Shown here: positions 7,663-17,074 of the stretch, in pieces
How the letters are laid out: each line of letters opens with the position of its first letter
Numbering within the stretch: the first letter of the stretch is position 1
Origin: Rothia sp035916755
GTDB lineage: Bacteria; Actinomycetota; Actinomycetes; Actinomycetales; Micrococcaceae
Reading direction: 5' to 3'
DNA length: 64,000 bases
NCBI RefSeq assembly: GCF_035916755.1
Contig: NZ_JAYWIX010000005.1
Span: 124,001 to 188,000, forward strand
Position numbers and translations under genes: made by a program
The notes under the pieces: generated by a model
Databases searched by the model: none
The model's input: only the letters and a program-made list of their open reading frames with translations
Told to the model about the DNA's origin: nothing

Positions 7663-9228
7663 ATGTCCGGTGAGCGCAAGCGCCCACGCTCCGCAGCCCC
7701 TATTACGGGTATCAGGGGGCGAGGCCAGCACCTGGTAGACCCCACCTACACCGACCCGCTACGGCACCCCGAAGCCGCGTCGGCCTCCGTCCGTAACCGC
7801 CGGGCCTGGCTCCTGCTCCTGCTCACCCTCTTCCTCCCGGGCTCTGCCCAGCTACTCACAGGGCAGAAAACTCTGGGCCGTCGCGCCCTGAAGGTTACCT
7901 TCACTGTCTGGGGCCTGCTTCTGACCCTTCTGCTGCTGTGGACCCTCCGCCGCACCCTGGTACTTTCCCTGGTCACCAATACCTGGGTACTACTACTTGT
8001 AGCAGCGGCTCTGGTGGGCCTAGCTATTGGCTGGGTTTATCTCTTCCTAGCGACCCTGCGCGCCATTCAGCCGGGCCTGCTTGAAGGCCGCTCTAAGCCC
8101 CTGGTTACCCTGGCCCTGGTCGCCTGCATTGCCCTCACCGGCGGCGGTCTAGGCTACGCCGCCTACATCACTTGGGTAGGGCGCGGCGCCCTCGGCAATA
8201 TCTTCGCCGGCGGCACCCCCATCAAAGAACAGGACGGCCGCTACAACATCCTGCTCATGGGCGGGGACGCCGGCGCCGACCGCGTAGGCCGCCGCCCCGA
8301 CTCCATGACCGTGGTCTCGATCGACGCCACCACCGGCCAGGCCATCACCATCTCAGTACCCCGCAACCTACAAAACGCCATCTTTGAAGACGGCTCCCCC
8401 CTCTGGGACATCTACCCAGAAGGCTTCAACTGTGGCGACGAATGCATCCTCAACGCCCTCTACCCCACCGTCACCGCTGACTACGCTGACCTCTACCCCG
8501 GCGCCGACGACCCCGGCGCAGAAGCAACCTTGGACGCCGTCTCGGGCGTCCTCGGCATCACCGTCGAGAACTACATCCTCATCGACATGTCGGGCTTTGA
8601 ACAGCTCATCGACGCCCTGGGTGGCATCACCATCGACGTAGGCGGCTACGTTCCCATCGGCGGCGGCACCAACGAAATCACCGGCCTCCCCAACCCCATC
8701 GACGGCTACATCGAACCCGGTGTACAGCACCTCGACGGTTTCCACGCCCTCTGGTACGCCCGCTCCCGCGAAGGGGCCTCAGACTACGACCGTCAGGCCC
8801 GCCAACGCTGCGTCCAGGCAGCCATGCTCAAACAGCTTGACCCCGCCAACGTACTCACCAAATTCGCAGACATCACCGCCGCTGGCGAACAAGTCATCGA
8901 AACCAACATCCCCCAAAGCGGCCTCGCAGCCCTCGGCGATGTTGCCCTCAAATCCAAGAACTATGACCTGATCCAGTTCGCAGCCGGCCCGCCCTACTTC
9001 GATACCCTCTTCCCCACCTACCCCGACTTCGACCAGCTCCACTCCGCAGTCCAGCAGGTCATCGCAGACTCAGCCTCAGGTATCCAGCCCACCGCCGCCA
9101 CTGCCGCTGCCGCAGCTACCGGTTCGATCGCGTCCACCGCCTCCGGCCTCGACGTAATCGAAACCGCCGCCTACCGCGCACAACTCACCTCAGAGCTCAG
9201 CGAGAACGGCACCTGCTCCGTCCCCTAA
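7663..9228 (+). CDS. LytR-CpsA-Psr (LCP) family cell-wall polymer ligase
   Basis: 521 residues from ATG 7663, behind AGGGAGG. Cytoplasmic residues 1-47 are followed by about four hydrophobic segments (48-68, 77-97, 103-131, 147-170), more than the single anchor of many LCP proteins. The LCP domain begins near residue 194 (YNILLMGGD) and has the Arg/Asp-rich phosphate-binding site ADRVGRRPDSM. LCP enzymes transfer lipid-linked glycopolymers such as teichoic acids or capsule onto peptidoglycan outside the cell. It stands directly upstream of a FemA/B-like enzyme, an envelope pair. Confidence 0.92.
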   Translation: MSGERKRPRSAAPITGIRGRGQHLVDPTYTDPLRHPEAASASVRNRRAWLLLLLTLFLPGSAQLLTGQKTLGRRALKVTFTVWGLLLTLLLLWTLRRTLVLSLVTNTWVLLLVAAALVGLAIGWVYLFLATLRAIQPGLLEGRSKPLVTLALVACIALTGGGLGYAAYITWVGRGALGNIFAGGTPIKEQDGRYNILLMGGDAGADRVGRRPDSMTVVSIDATTGQAITISVPRNLQNAIFEDGSPLWDIYPEGFNCGDECILNALYPTVTADYADLYPGADDPGAEATLDAVSGVLGITVENYILIDMSGFEQLIDALGGITIDVGGYVPIGGGTNEITGLPNPIDGYIEPGVQHLDGFHALWYARSREGASDYDRQARQRCVQAAMLKQLDPANVLTKFADITAAGEQVIETNIPQSGLAALGDVALKSKNYDLIQFAAGPPYFDTLFPTYPDFDQLHSAVQQVIADSASGIQPTAATAAAAATGSIASTASGLDVIETAAYRAQLTSELSENGTCSVP

Positions 9229-9251
9229 CCCCACGGCCAGCAGCAAAGCGG

Positions 9252-9257
9252 TAAGCT
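9252..9257 (+). promoter_or_regulatory. -10 box (TAAGCT) for the FemA/B-like gene
   Basis: TAAGCT, then seven bases, then ATG 9265; no ribosome-binding sequence is visible in the gap. Confidence 0.5.
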
Positions 9258-9264
9258 GGTGCCC

Positions 9265-10284
9265 ATGAGTACAATCCTGCAGTCAGATATTTGGGCCCAG
9301 CTCCAAGAAGCCAACGGCCACCAGGTCTTCCGCGGCAAAGGTGAAGGCTGGCAATACATGGCCACCCTCGAAGGCGGCTCCACCGGCCGCTACCTCTACG
9401 CCCCCTACGGGCCCGAGGCCGACAACGCCGCCGCCTTCGACGCAGCCATCGCAGATATGAAGCGCGTAGCAGCAGAGAACAAGTGCTGGTTCATCCGCGT
9501 TGAGCCCATCAATGACGCAATCTGGGGCGCCCAGAGCGGTGAAGCCTTTCTCGCTGCCCGCGGGTTTACCCTTTCACCCCGCCAGGTACAGCCCGGCCAC
9601 ACCCAAATCATCGACCTAACGCTGACCGAAGAAGAGCTACTCAAAAACATCGGCTCAAGCAACCGCAACCTGCACCGCAACATCCACAAAAAGGGCGTAA
9701 CCTTCGAGAAGTCCCAGGACCCCGCAGATATCAAGATTCTGCTCAAGTACCTCGACGAAACCGCCGGCCGCGCAGGCTTCAACCGCCAGCAGGACGACTA
9801 CCTCACCCGCGTCGCCCAGGTACTCATGCCTGCGGACGCCGCCACCCTCTTCATTGCCAAGGTCGACGGCGAGCCCATCGGCGCCTCCCTCATCTACGAT
9901 TCAGACGACACCCGAGTCTACGCCCACACCGCCACCTCCTTTGAACACCGCAAACTCAAGGTCGGCAACCCCCTGCTCTCCACCATCATCCTGGACGCCA
10001 AGGAAAAGGGCCTAACCTACATGGACCTCTTCGGCATCGCCCCCAACGACGACCCCAACCACGAATGGGCGGGCTTCACCAAGTTCAAGAAGTCCTTTGG
10101 CGGCACCTCAGTAGCCTACCCCGGCACCTGGGACCTACCCGTCTCAACCGCTGGCTACAAGGCCTACCAGGGCATCCGCGCAGGCCGCGAAGCCCTAGCC
10201 CAGGGCAAGAAGTTCGCCACCGGCACCCTGCTTCCCAAGGCCAAGGACGCCGTCGGCAAGGTTCGCGCGCGTATCGGTCAGTAA
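9265..10284 (+). CDS. FemA/FemB-family peptidoglycan interpeptide-bridge aminoacyltransferase
   Basis: 339 residues from ATG 9265. The double GNAT-like fold of FemABX enzymes is indicated by WAQLQEANGHQVF at the N terminus, the SSNRNLHRNIHKKG basic stretch mid-protein and YMDLFGIAP plus FTKFKKSFGG near the end. These enzymes use aminoacyl-tRNA to attach bridge amino acids to the stem-peptide lysine of lipid II; Lys-type bridged peptidoglycan is usual in Micrococcaceae. A TAAGCT box is placed seven bases before the start, so it may have its own leaderless promoter. It ends directly at a palindromic repeat element. Confidence 0.87.
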   Translation: MSTILQSDIWAQLQEANGHQVFRGKGEGWQYMATLEGGSTGRYLYAPYGPEADNAAAFDAAIADMKRVAAENKCWFIRVEPINDAIWGAQSGEAFLAARGFTLSPRQVQPGHTQIIDLTLTEEELLKNIGSSNRNLHRNIHKKGVTFEKSQDPADIKILLKYLDETAGRAGFNRQQDDYLTRVAQVLMPADAATLFIAKVDGEPIGASLIYDSDDTRVYAHTATSFEHRKLKVGNPLLSTIILDAKEKGLTYMDLFGIAPNDDPNHEWAGFTKFKKSFGGTSVAYPGTWDLPVSTAGYKAYQGIRAGREALAQGKKFATGTLLPKAKDAVGKVRARIGQ

Positions 10285-10397
10285 AAGATTGAGCAGGTCT
10301 TCCCTGCGCCGACTAACCTTCTTGGGCTCACGCTGGGCGTTCGCCCAATTCATGCCAGCTCCAGCCAGTCGGCTTTCGGGAAGACCTGCTCAATCTT
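10285..10397. repeat. Palindromic intergenic repeat, copy 1 (subtype B)
   Basis: Perfect 20-bp outer arms (10285-10304 and 10378-10397) enclose a core with GCCGACTAACCTTCTT at 10308 and CCAGCCAGTCGGC at 10361. The core matches copy 3 on the opposite strand. The left arm begins at the base after the stop codon of the FemA/B-like gene; glpX ends 33 bases beyond the right arm. It may serve as terminator for both convergent genes. Confidence 0.85.
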
Positions 10398-10429
10398 CTA
10401 GTATTCGACTCTAAATCTACTCTGGGACC

Positions 10430-11425
10430 CTACTTGTTCATGGTTCCGGCAATCATTGCCGAGTAGCGGGAGAGCTTGTGCTCGGCCTCAATTAGGCGCA
10501 CGGTGCCTGACTTAGAGCGCATGACCAGGGACTGGGTGGTGACGGTGTCGCGGCCATAACGCACACCGCGCAGGAGCTTACCGTCGGTGATGCCGGTTGC
10601 GGCGAAGAAGCAGTTATCGGTAGTGACCAGTTCGTCGGTGGTCAGCACGGCGTCCAGGTCATGGCCGGCGTCCAGGGCCTTCTGGCGTTCAGCGTCATCG
10701 ATAGGGGCCAGGCGACCCTGGATAATGCCACCGGTGGCCTTGATAGCGCAGGCAGCCACAATGCCCTCAGGGGTGCCGCCGGTGCCCATCATCAAATCTA
10801 CGCCGGTGCCCTCACGGCAGGCGGCAATAGCACCAGCGACATCGCCGTCGAGAATCATGCGGGTACGGGCGCCCGTTGCGCGAATCTCTTCAACGAGCTT
10901 GGCGTGGCGGGGGCGGTCCAATACGCAGACGGTGAGCTGGTTAATGCTGGTGCCCTTAGCCTTAGCGACCAGGTGCAGGTTCTGCTTGACCGGCAGGCGC
11001 AAATCGACCAGGTCAGCTGCCTCGGGGCCGGTAACCAGCTTCTCCATGTAGAAGACAGCGGAGGGGTCAAACATGGTGCCGCCTTCAGCTACCGCAATGA
11101 CGGAGAGGGCGTTATCCATACCCAGAGCGGTCAGACGGGTACCGTCGATGGGGTCAACAGCAACATCGAATTTAGCTCCTGAGCCGTCACCCACTTGCTC
11201 CCCGTTGAAAAGCATGGGAGCCTCGTCCTTCTCGCCCTCACCAATCACCACGGTGCCGTTAAAGTGAACAGTCTTGAGGCGGGCGCGCATGGCATCGACA
11301 GCAGCACCATCGGCCATGTTCTTATCGCCTGCACCCACCAGCGGGCCCGAGGCAATAGCAGCAGCCTCGGTTGCGCGCACCAGTTCCAGCGCCAGGTTAC
11401 GATCTTCGTTACTTACGTTTGACAT
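10430..11425 (-). CDS. glpX: Class II fructose-1,6-bisphosphatase (GlpX)
   Basis: 331 residues, usual length. It hydrolyses fructose-1,6-bisphosphate in gluconeogenesis. Metal and substrate motifs are visible: GEGEKDEAPM, DPIDGTRLTA and MGTGGTPEG. Start ATG 11425 follows GAAGGTGAG. It is divergent from the DUF4245 gene, a pairing (glpX, DUF4245, fumC) common in actinobacteria. This is the usual actinobacterial FBPase type. Confidence 0.95.
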   Translation of the reverse strand: MSNVSNEDRNLALELVRATEAAAIASGPLVGAGDKNMADGAAVDAMRARLKTVHFNGTVVIGEGEKDEAPMLFNGEQVGDGSGAKFDVAVDPIDGTRLTALGMDNALSVIAVAEGGTMFDPSAVFYMEKLVTGPEAADLVDLRLPVKQNLHLVAKAKGTSINQLTVCVLDRPRHAKLVEEIRATGARTRMILDGDVAGAIAACREGTGVDLMMGTGGTPEGIVAACAIKATGGIIQGRLAPIDDAERQKALDAGHDLDAVLTTDELVTTDNCFFAATGITDGKLLRGVRYGRDTVTTQSLVMRSKSGTVRLIEAEHKLSRYSAMIAGTMNK

Positions 11426-11613
11426 GACTCACCTTCGAGTAGCTTCTAACAGTGCCAGCTGGCTCCCTGCGCGGGACGCTCAGCCTCCACCCTTTAGACT
11501 ACTCGCTTCACCGCCTTGTTACGGGCCGGGGCGCCCCTACTTGACACAGATGACGCCGGCAATTCTCGCTCGCAAGTGGCACAGGGCGCCCCCTTTAGAC
11601 CAGAATAGAAGGC

Positions 11614-12309
11614 GTGACTTCATCGACTAACCCCAGCAACCAGCCCCTACCCCAGGCGTCCGCCCCTGAAACCCAGGCCCCGGAGGCCACCGAGCAGGTA
11701 GTCCCACAAATTACCGAAAAGCAGGCTGCCCGCATCAATGCACCGGCCCGCAATATGGTGATTTCGATGATTGTCATGGTGCTCTTGCTGCTGCCGGTCA
11801 TCTGGCTCATGCCGCAGCCCAACAAAAACCCCTACCGGCCCACCGTTGACCTCCCCGTGATTGCCTACGAGGCCAGCGCCCAGGCAGGCTACCCGGTTGC
11901 AGCCGCCGAGCAGGAAGGCTGGCACTACAACTACGCTCGCTGGAACACCGGTCAGGCAGACGGTATCAACTACTGGTCCACCGGCCAGGTGACCCCCTCC
12001 AACGACTTCATCGAGCTCATTCAGGCCACCAACACCAACCCCACCTGGGTTGCCCAGACCGTAGGGCAGGCTGTGCCCGAGGCTACGGTGCAGGCAGGGG
12101 GCGTGGACTGGGATGTGCGCTCTCTCGTGGACGCTGACGACAAGAGCAAGGTCACCACTTTCTACATCGGCGAGGTGGACGGTACCACCGTCATCCTCAA
12201 GGGTGAAGCCGAGGCCACCGAGTTCCAGGCCCTGGCTGAAGCTACTGTCGCCTACATGGCAGCCCCCTCATCTACCGCATCCCCCACCCCCTCAAGCGGA
12301 ATCCAGTAA
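11614..12309 (+). CDS. DUF4245 family membrane-anchored protein
   Basis: 231 residues. A disordered ~45-residue N terminus precedes one membrane segment (MVISMIVMVLLLLPVIWL); the rest is extracytoplasmic and carries the family's GWHYNYARW and GINYWSTG stretches, ending in a Ser/Thr/Pro tail. Function unknown; the gene is a constant neighbour of glpX and fumC in actinobacteria. The start is GTG 11614, seven bases after CAGAAT, an imperfect -10 box, with AGAAGG overlapping the gap; leaderless or led translation are both possible. Confidence 0.82.
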   Translation: MTSSTNPSNQPLPQASAPETQAPEATEQVVPQITEKQAARINAPARNMVISMIVMVLLLLPVIWLMPQPNKNPYRPTVDLPVIAYEASAQAGYPVAAAEQEGWHYNYARWNTGQADGINYWSTGQVTPSNDFIELIQATNTNPTWVAQTVGQAVPEATVQAGGVDWDVRSLVDADDKSKVTTFYIGEVDGTTVILKGEAEATEFQALAEATVAYMAAPSSTASPTPSSGIQ

Positions 12310-12412
12310 GCCGCCCACCGGCATCCTTTCAAAAATGTAATTTGCCTTACGCAGGTTTTTAGGTGGGCAGGTTGCTAGGTTAAACCTAAACCGCTGCGAA
12401 AGGACGCCCGCT

Positions 12413-13036
12413 GTGAGCACCATCGAAACCCCCGTCCAGGCCTGGGAACGCCTTGTCGAAGGCAACGCCCGCTTTGTGGAGGGCAGCCGCTCCCACCCCC
12501 ATCAGGACGCCGCCCGCCGCGCTGAACTCGTAGCTGGCCAGCACCCTTTTGCCGCCATCTTCGGTTGTGGCGACTCCCGCCTGGCAGCAGAAATCATTTT
12601 CGACCTCGGCCTGGGCGACGCCTTTGTGGTCCGCACCGCCGGGCAGGTGCTGGACGACGCCGTCCTCGGCTCCCTGGAATACGCCAGCGGGGAGCTCAAG
12701 ACCCCACTCATTATGGTGCTGGGCCACGACTCCTGTGGCGCTATTACCGCAACCCACAAGGCCCTGGTCGAGGGTGAGATGCCCGGCGGGTTTATCCGCA
12801 ATCTGGTGGAGGGTATCTTGCCCTCAGTTATTTCACCGGAGTTGCCCGAAGGTGCCTCTATCAACGATATGGTGGTGGAGCATACTCGCCAGACTGCGGC
12901 CCGTATTGCTGAGCAGTCCGGGATTATCCGTGAAGGTATCGAAGACGGCACCCTGGCCGTGATCGGCGTCTTCTACCACCTGGCCGATGGCAAGGCCGAC
13001 CTGGTCTACTCCTCCTCACCGCTCATTACCGTCTAA
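12413..13036 (+). CDS. Beta-class carbonic anhydrase
   Basis: 207 residues. It interconverts CO2 and bicarbonate. The zinc site is complete: CGDSR supplies Cys and Asp, and GHDSCG supplies His and Cys about 55 residues later. GTG start 12413 follows GAAAGGA. The 100-base gap after the DUF4245 gene contains a weak GCCCACC/GGTGGGC inverted pair. Bicarbonate supply would suit the carboxylation step of nearby purK, although that link is inference. Confidence 0.94.
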   Translation: MSTIETPVQAWERLVEGNARFVEGSRSHPHQDAARRAELVAGQHPFAAIFGCGDSRLAAEIIFDLGLGDAFVVRTAGQVLDDAVLGSLEYASGELKTPLIMVLGHDSCGAITATHKALVEGEMPGGFIRNLVEGILPSVISPELPEGASINDMVVEHTRQTAARIAEQSGIIREGIEDGTLAVIGVFYHLADGKADLVYSSSPLITV

Positions 13037-13131
13037 AACCGTTACCTGCCCCGGTGGCATGTTCCTCGGGCAAGCAGCCTGCTAGCGCGTCATTTTTAGC
13101 GCCCAATGCGACAGCCGTCACGGGGGCGTAT

Positions 13132-13137
13132 TAGACT
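13132..13137 (+). promoter_or_regulatory. -10 box (TAGACT) for leaderless fumC
   Basis: TAGACT, seven bases, then ATG 13145. An identical box with the same spacing precedes the AztD-like gene at 53046. Confidence 0.6.
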
Positions 13138-13144
13138 AGCTGGT

Positions 13145-14551
13145 ATGGCAGAAAACACTGAATACCGCATTGAACATGACACCATGGGTGAGGTCCGCGT
13201 ACCTGTAGATGCCCTCTACCGCGCCCAGACCCAGCGTGCCGTTGAAAACTTCCCCATCTCTGGCCAGACACTGGAGTCTGCCCACATTCGCGCCCTGGCC
13301 CTCATCAAGAAGGCAGCAGCGAGCGCCAATGAGGAGCTGGGTGTTCTTGATGCCACCCGCGCCGCCGCTATCCGCGATGCTGCAGATAAGGTAGCTGCTG
13401 GTGACTACGATGAGCACTTCCCCATCGATGTCTTCCAGACTGGCTCGGGTACATCATCGAATATGAACACCAACGAGGTTCTGGCGACCCTGGCCAACCA
13501 GGCCCTGGAGGGGCAGGACGTTGAGGTCCACCCCAACGACCATGTGAACGCCTCTCAGTCCTCCAACGACGTCTTCCCCACCTCCGTGCATGTGGCCGCA
13601 ACTGAGGCCCTGCTCAAAGACCTGGTCCCGGCCCTGGAATACCTGGCTGAGTCCTTGGAGCGCAAGGCTGTGGAGTTCAAGGACGTCGTCAAGTCTGGCC
13701 GCACCCACCTGATGGACGCTACCCCCGTGACCCTGGGCCAGGAGTTCTCGGGCTACGCAGCCCAGGTGCGCTACGGTGTTGAGCGTATCCAAGCTTCCCT
13801 GCCCCGCGTCGCCGAGGTCCCCCTGGGCGGCACCGCGGTTGGCACCGGCATTAACACCCCCGATGGCTTCTCTGCCCGCGTTATTGAACTGCTGGCTGAA
13901 GAAACCGGCCTGCCCCTGACCGAGGCCCGCAACCACTTTGAAGCCCAGGCTAACCGTGACGGCCTGATTGAGGCCTCCGGGCAGCTGCGCAATATCGCCT
14001 ACTCCTTCATGAAGATCAACAACGATATTCGCTGGATGGGCTCTGGCCCCAACACCGGTCTGGGCGAGCTGCACATTCCCGACCTGCAGCCCGGTTCATC
14101 GATTATGCCCGGTAAGGTCAACCCCGTGATTTGTGAAGCAGCCATTATGGTCTGCGCCCAAGTTATCGGCAACGACACCACCATCGCCCTGTCCTCCACC
14201 AACGGCGCCTTCGAGCTGAACGTGGGCATCCCCGTGATGGCCGCCAACCTGCTGCAGTCTATCCGCCTGCTAGCCAACACCTCTCGCGTGATGGCCGACA
14301 AGATGATTGACGGCCTGGAGGCCAATGTAGAGCGCGCCCGCTTCCTGGCTGAGGCCTCTCCCTCAACCGTGACCCCTATGAACAAGCTGATTGGCTACGA
14401 GGCAGCGGCTAAGATTGCCAAGTATTCGGTGGCTAACAAGACCACCGTACGCGAGGCCGTCATTGCCCTGGGCTATGTTGAGCGCGGCGAGGTCACCGAG
14501 GCCCAGCTCGACGAGGCCCTAGACGTCACTAAGATGCTGGGTAACTTCTAA
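13145..14551 (+). CDS. fumC: Class II fumarate hydratase (FumC)
   Basis: 468 residues from ATG 13145. Iron-independent fumarase of the citric acid cycle, hydrating fumarate to malate. It shows SGTSSNMNTNEV, the catalytic-loop signature GSSIMPGKVNP and the TPVTLGQE block. The longer frame from 13106 is not supported because a TAGACT box lies seven bases before 13145. It works with the succinate dehydrogenase at 48-51.5 kb in the same cycle. Confidence 0.96.
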   Translation: MAENTEYRIEHDTMGEVRVPVDALYRAQTQRAVENFPISGQTLESAHIRALALIKKAAASANEELGVLDATRAAAIRDAADKVAAGDYDEHFPIDVFQTGSGTSSNMNTNEVLATLANQALEGQDVEVHPNDHVNASQSSNDVFPTSVHVAATEALLKDLVPALEYLAESLERKAVEFKDVVKSGRTHLMDATPVTLGQEFSGYAAQVRYGVERIQASLPRVAEVPLGGTAVGTGINTPDGFSARVIELLAEETGLPLTEARNHFEAQANRDGLIEASGQLRNIAYSFMKINNDIRWMGSGPNTGLGELHIPDLQPGSSIMPGKVNPVICEAAIMVCAQVIGNDTTIALSSTNGAFELNVGIPVMAANLLQSIRLLANTSRVMADKMIDGLEANVERARFLAEASPSTVTPMNKLIGYEAAAKIAKYSVANKTTVREAVIALGYVERGEVTEAQLDEALDVTKMLGNF

Positions 14552-14592
14552 ACCTACCGAGGTTCGGGCGCTACGCGGCGATCGGACGCACA

Positions 14593-14627
14593 AAGGGTGG
14601 GCTCCCCATTTAGGGGAGCCCACCCTT
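14593..14627. terminator. Bidirectional terminator between fumC and thiolase
   Basis: Perfect 15-bp stem AAGGGTGGGCTCCCC with complement and ATTTA loop, followed by TATTCTGTTT on the plus strand and TTTGTG on the minus strand. The two genes converge here. Confidence 0.85.
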
Positions 14628-14648
14628 ATTCTGTTTCATTATAGAAAT

Positions 14649-15845
14649 TTAGTCTGCGCGAAGAATCAGGGCATCGCCCTGGCCCCCGCCACCACATAGG
14701 GCAACAGCTGCGTAGGTAGCATCGGGGCTCTGGCTGAGGGCATGGGCGGCATGAACCACCAGGCGGGCTCCGGATGCCCCCACCGGGTGCCCCAGGGCAA
14801 TAGCACCACCGTGGGGGTTGACCTTCTGCAGGTCAAGACCGAGTTCACGAGCAGAGACCGCAGAGACCGCAGCAAAGGCCTCGTTGATTTCCACATGGTC
14901 TAGGTCGGCCGCGGTGAGCCCGGCCTTATCGAGAGCGGCGGCGATGGCGCGGGAGGGCTGGTAGTGCAGTACGTTCTCGGGGCCAGCGGTGTTAGCCCAT
15001 GCGAGGACGGTCGCCAGCGGCTTGATTCCGTTTTCTTCGGCAAATTCCCGAGTGGAGAGCACCAAGGCAGCTGCACCATCAGACAGCGGGGAGGCATTCC
15101 CCGCGGTAATAGTACCGCCCTGCTCAAACGCGGGGCGCAGCTTTGCTAAAACCTCAACCGTGGTTCCCTCACGCACGCCCTCGTCGGCGCCGACCTCGGT
15201 GACCTGCCCCTTGCGTCCTTTCACCTGTACCGGGGCAATTTCGGCATCAAAAAGCCCGGCGGACGCCGCGGCGTGGGCCCGGCGGTGGGAAGCGGCTGCG
15301 ATGGCGTCCTGCTCCTGGCGGGTCACCTCAAAGCGGGCGTTAGACCCCTCGGTCAGCACACCCATCGACTCCCCGCTCTGGGCATCGGTGAGGGCATCAC
15401 GCTCCACAGCATCGAGCACGCCGGTAGCGCCGAAAACCCTGCCCGAGCGGAAATCCGGCAGCAAGAAAGGGGCACGCGACATGGACTCCTGGCCGCCCGC
15501 CACAGCGACCTGAACCTCACCCGATCGGATGAGCCGGGCGGCATCTATCACCGCGCGCAGACCCGAGAGGCAAACACTATTGACCGTCACCGCCGGGGTA
15601 GCTACAGGAATACCGGCAGCGCTTGCAGTCTGCTTGGCGGGGTTCTGCCCTGCACCGGCCTGCACCACCTGGCCAAAGATCACAGCTTCAACCTGTTCAG
15701 GGGCTAGGGTGCTGGCATTAAGCGCCTGAGCCAGGGCCCGGGTGCCCAGTTCAACGGCGCTCAGCGATGAAAGGGCCCCCATAATCTTGCCCTGGGGGGT
15801 GCGGGCAGCACCGATAATGACAACATCCTTGTTGTGGGTCTGCAT
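14649..15845 (-). CDS. Acetyl-CoA C-acetyltransferase (thiolase)
   Basis: 398 residues, a full-length thiolase. The acyl-binding cysteine is in NSVCLSGLRA, and the C-terminal active site has GGAIALGHPVGASG and CGGGGQGDA, with the second catalytic Cys. It condenses two acetyl-CoA or cleaves acetoacetyl-CoA; direction cannot be told. Start ATG 15845 follows AGAAGGAAG. A MarR regulator is transcribed divergently 177 bases away and could control it. The gene is on its own, without other beta-oxidation genes. Confidence 0.93.
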   Translation of the reverse strand: MQTHNKDVVIIGAARTPQGKIMGALSSLSAVELGTRALAQALNASTLAPEQVEAVIFGQVVQAGAGQNPAKQTASAAGIPVATPAVTVNSVCLSGLRAVIDAARLIRSGEVQVAVAGGQESMSRAPFLLPDFRSGRVFGATGVLDAVERDALTDAQSGESMGVLTEGSNARFEVTRQEQDAIAAASHRRAHAAASAGLFDAEIAPVQVKGRKGQVTEVGADEGVREGTTVEVLAKLRPAFEQGGTITAGNASPLSDGAAALVLSTREFAEENGIKPLATVLAWANTAGPENVLHYQPSRAIAAALDKAGLTAADLDHVEINEAFAAVSAVSARELGLDLQKVNPHGGAIALGHPVGASGARLVVHAAHALSQSPDATYAAVALCGGGGQGDALILRAD

Positions 15846-16022
15846 GTTTCTTCCTTCTGCAGCCTCATCGCTGCACCGGCTATCTCATGGATTTCTTAGA
15901 GACTAACCCCCGGCGCCATGTCGGTCAAGACTAGACCGGTGAAAGGTGCTGCTCACACGCTTTAAGAATGTAATAGGTGGCTTATTTTTCCCTCACAGCC
16001 GCCCAGTGAGTAGGCTTAAGGA

Positions 16023-16529
16023 ATGGAACCATCACCCCGCAACCACACCTACTGGTCTTTTATTGACCGGGTTGGCGAGAATCTTACCGACCAGAACAAT
16101 ATACCCGTCAATGTTGACGCAACCCTGCTTGCCATGTCGTTGAACCGCGTATCCGTGGCTATTACCCACGATTTTGAGTCGAAAGTGCACCGCCCAGCTG
16201 GCAGCTCTTGGGCGGCCTACCGGGTGCTTTTTGCCCTTTGGCACTCCGGGGCGACCTCGGCTAGTTCCCTAGCCAATATCACCGGTATGACCAGGGCTGC
16301 TGTCTCAAACATCAGCAAGCCCCTAGAAACCAAGGGCTTGATTACCAAGGCTAAGGACCCCGAGGACGGGCGCGGCACCCTTGTTGAGCTCACCCCCGCC
16401 GGTACCGACTTCGTCAGCTCTAGCTTTGCCCAGCAGAACCAGCTTGAAACCGTCTGGGCCGAGAAACTGACCCCCGTTGAGCGCACCATGCTGGTTGAGC
16501 TTCTGCGCAAGCTCTCAGCCGAAGCCTAG
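16023..16529 (+). CDS. MarR-family transcriptional regulator
   Basis: 168 residues. The winged-helix core lies at about 60-140: ASSLANITGMTRAAVSN is the recognition helix region and KDPEDGRGTLVELT the wing. MarR proteins usually repress a divergent gene and respond to small phenolic or acyl ligands; the neighbour across the intergenic region is a thiolase. TAGGCT lies six bases before ATG 16023, suggesting a leaderless transcript. Its stop codon abuts that of the convergent NUDIX gene with no bases between. Confidence 0.9.
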   Translation: MEPSPRNHTYWSFIDRVGENLTDQNNIPVNVDATLLAMSLNRVSVAITHDFESKVHRPAGSSWAAYRVLFALWHSGATSASSLANITGMTRAAVSNISKPLETKGLITKAKDPEDGRGTLVELTPAGTDFVSSSFAQQNQLETVWAEKLTPVERTMLVELLRKLSAEA

Positions 16530-17012
16530 CTATCGCGTTTCTAGATCGAATCGGGCGCCGCTCTGCCAGTTCAGGGCGGCATCGATTCTATCGAGCATGC
16601 GCTCACTGCAATAGTTAGCCAGCTGATCTACCGGCACCCACTGCACCTGGCTCGACTCTTCATCATTCACCCGTGCCTGCCCCGAGATGTAGCGGCAATA
16701 GAAGGTGTGATCGAGGAACTGGCAGCGGTCCCCGTTATCAAAGGTCATGGGCGGGTCGGCTTTCAGCTGGGCAAAGCCTACGACCTCAATCACCACACCG
16801 GCCTCTTCTTCGGCCTCACGCAGGCAGGTCAGGGCGGGGTTCTCGCCGGGGTCGACGATGCCGGTCACCGGCGTCCAGGCCCCGGTATCGCTGCGACGCA
16901 CCAGCAGAATATCGCCGTTATCCCGCTGGATCACGGCAGTAGCGCCCGAAAGCCAGAGCATATCAGAGCCAATTTTGGCTCGTAGGTCGGTAATAAATTG
17001 TGGGGTAGGCAT
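16530..17012 (-). CDS. NUDIX hydrolase
   Basis: 160 residues. The Nudix box is complete: GIVDPGE, then REAEEEAGV, giving the G-x5-E-x7-RE-U-x-EE-x-G-U pattern that binds metal and cleaves nucleoside diphosphate-linked substrates. The WVPVDQL block lies downstream. The substrate cannot be read from sequence. Actinobacterial proteins of this length are often annotated as NUDIX domain proteins of unknown specificity. Encoded 62 bases downstream of the prepilin peptidase gene on the same strand. Confidence 0.92.
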   Translation of the reverse strand: MPTPQFITDLRAKIGSDMLWLSGATAVIQRDNGDILLVRRSDTGAWTPVTGIVDPGENPALTCLREAEEEAGVVIEVVGFAQLKADPPMTFDNGDRCQFLDHTFYCRYISGQARVNDEESSQVQWVPVDQLANYCSERMLDRIDAALNWQSGARFDLETR

Positions 17013-17074
17013 GTTGTCCTTTCGTCGAACGGGTGCCGGTGCGGACGCCCGTAGCAGCAGGCCGCGCGGGCTAA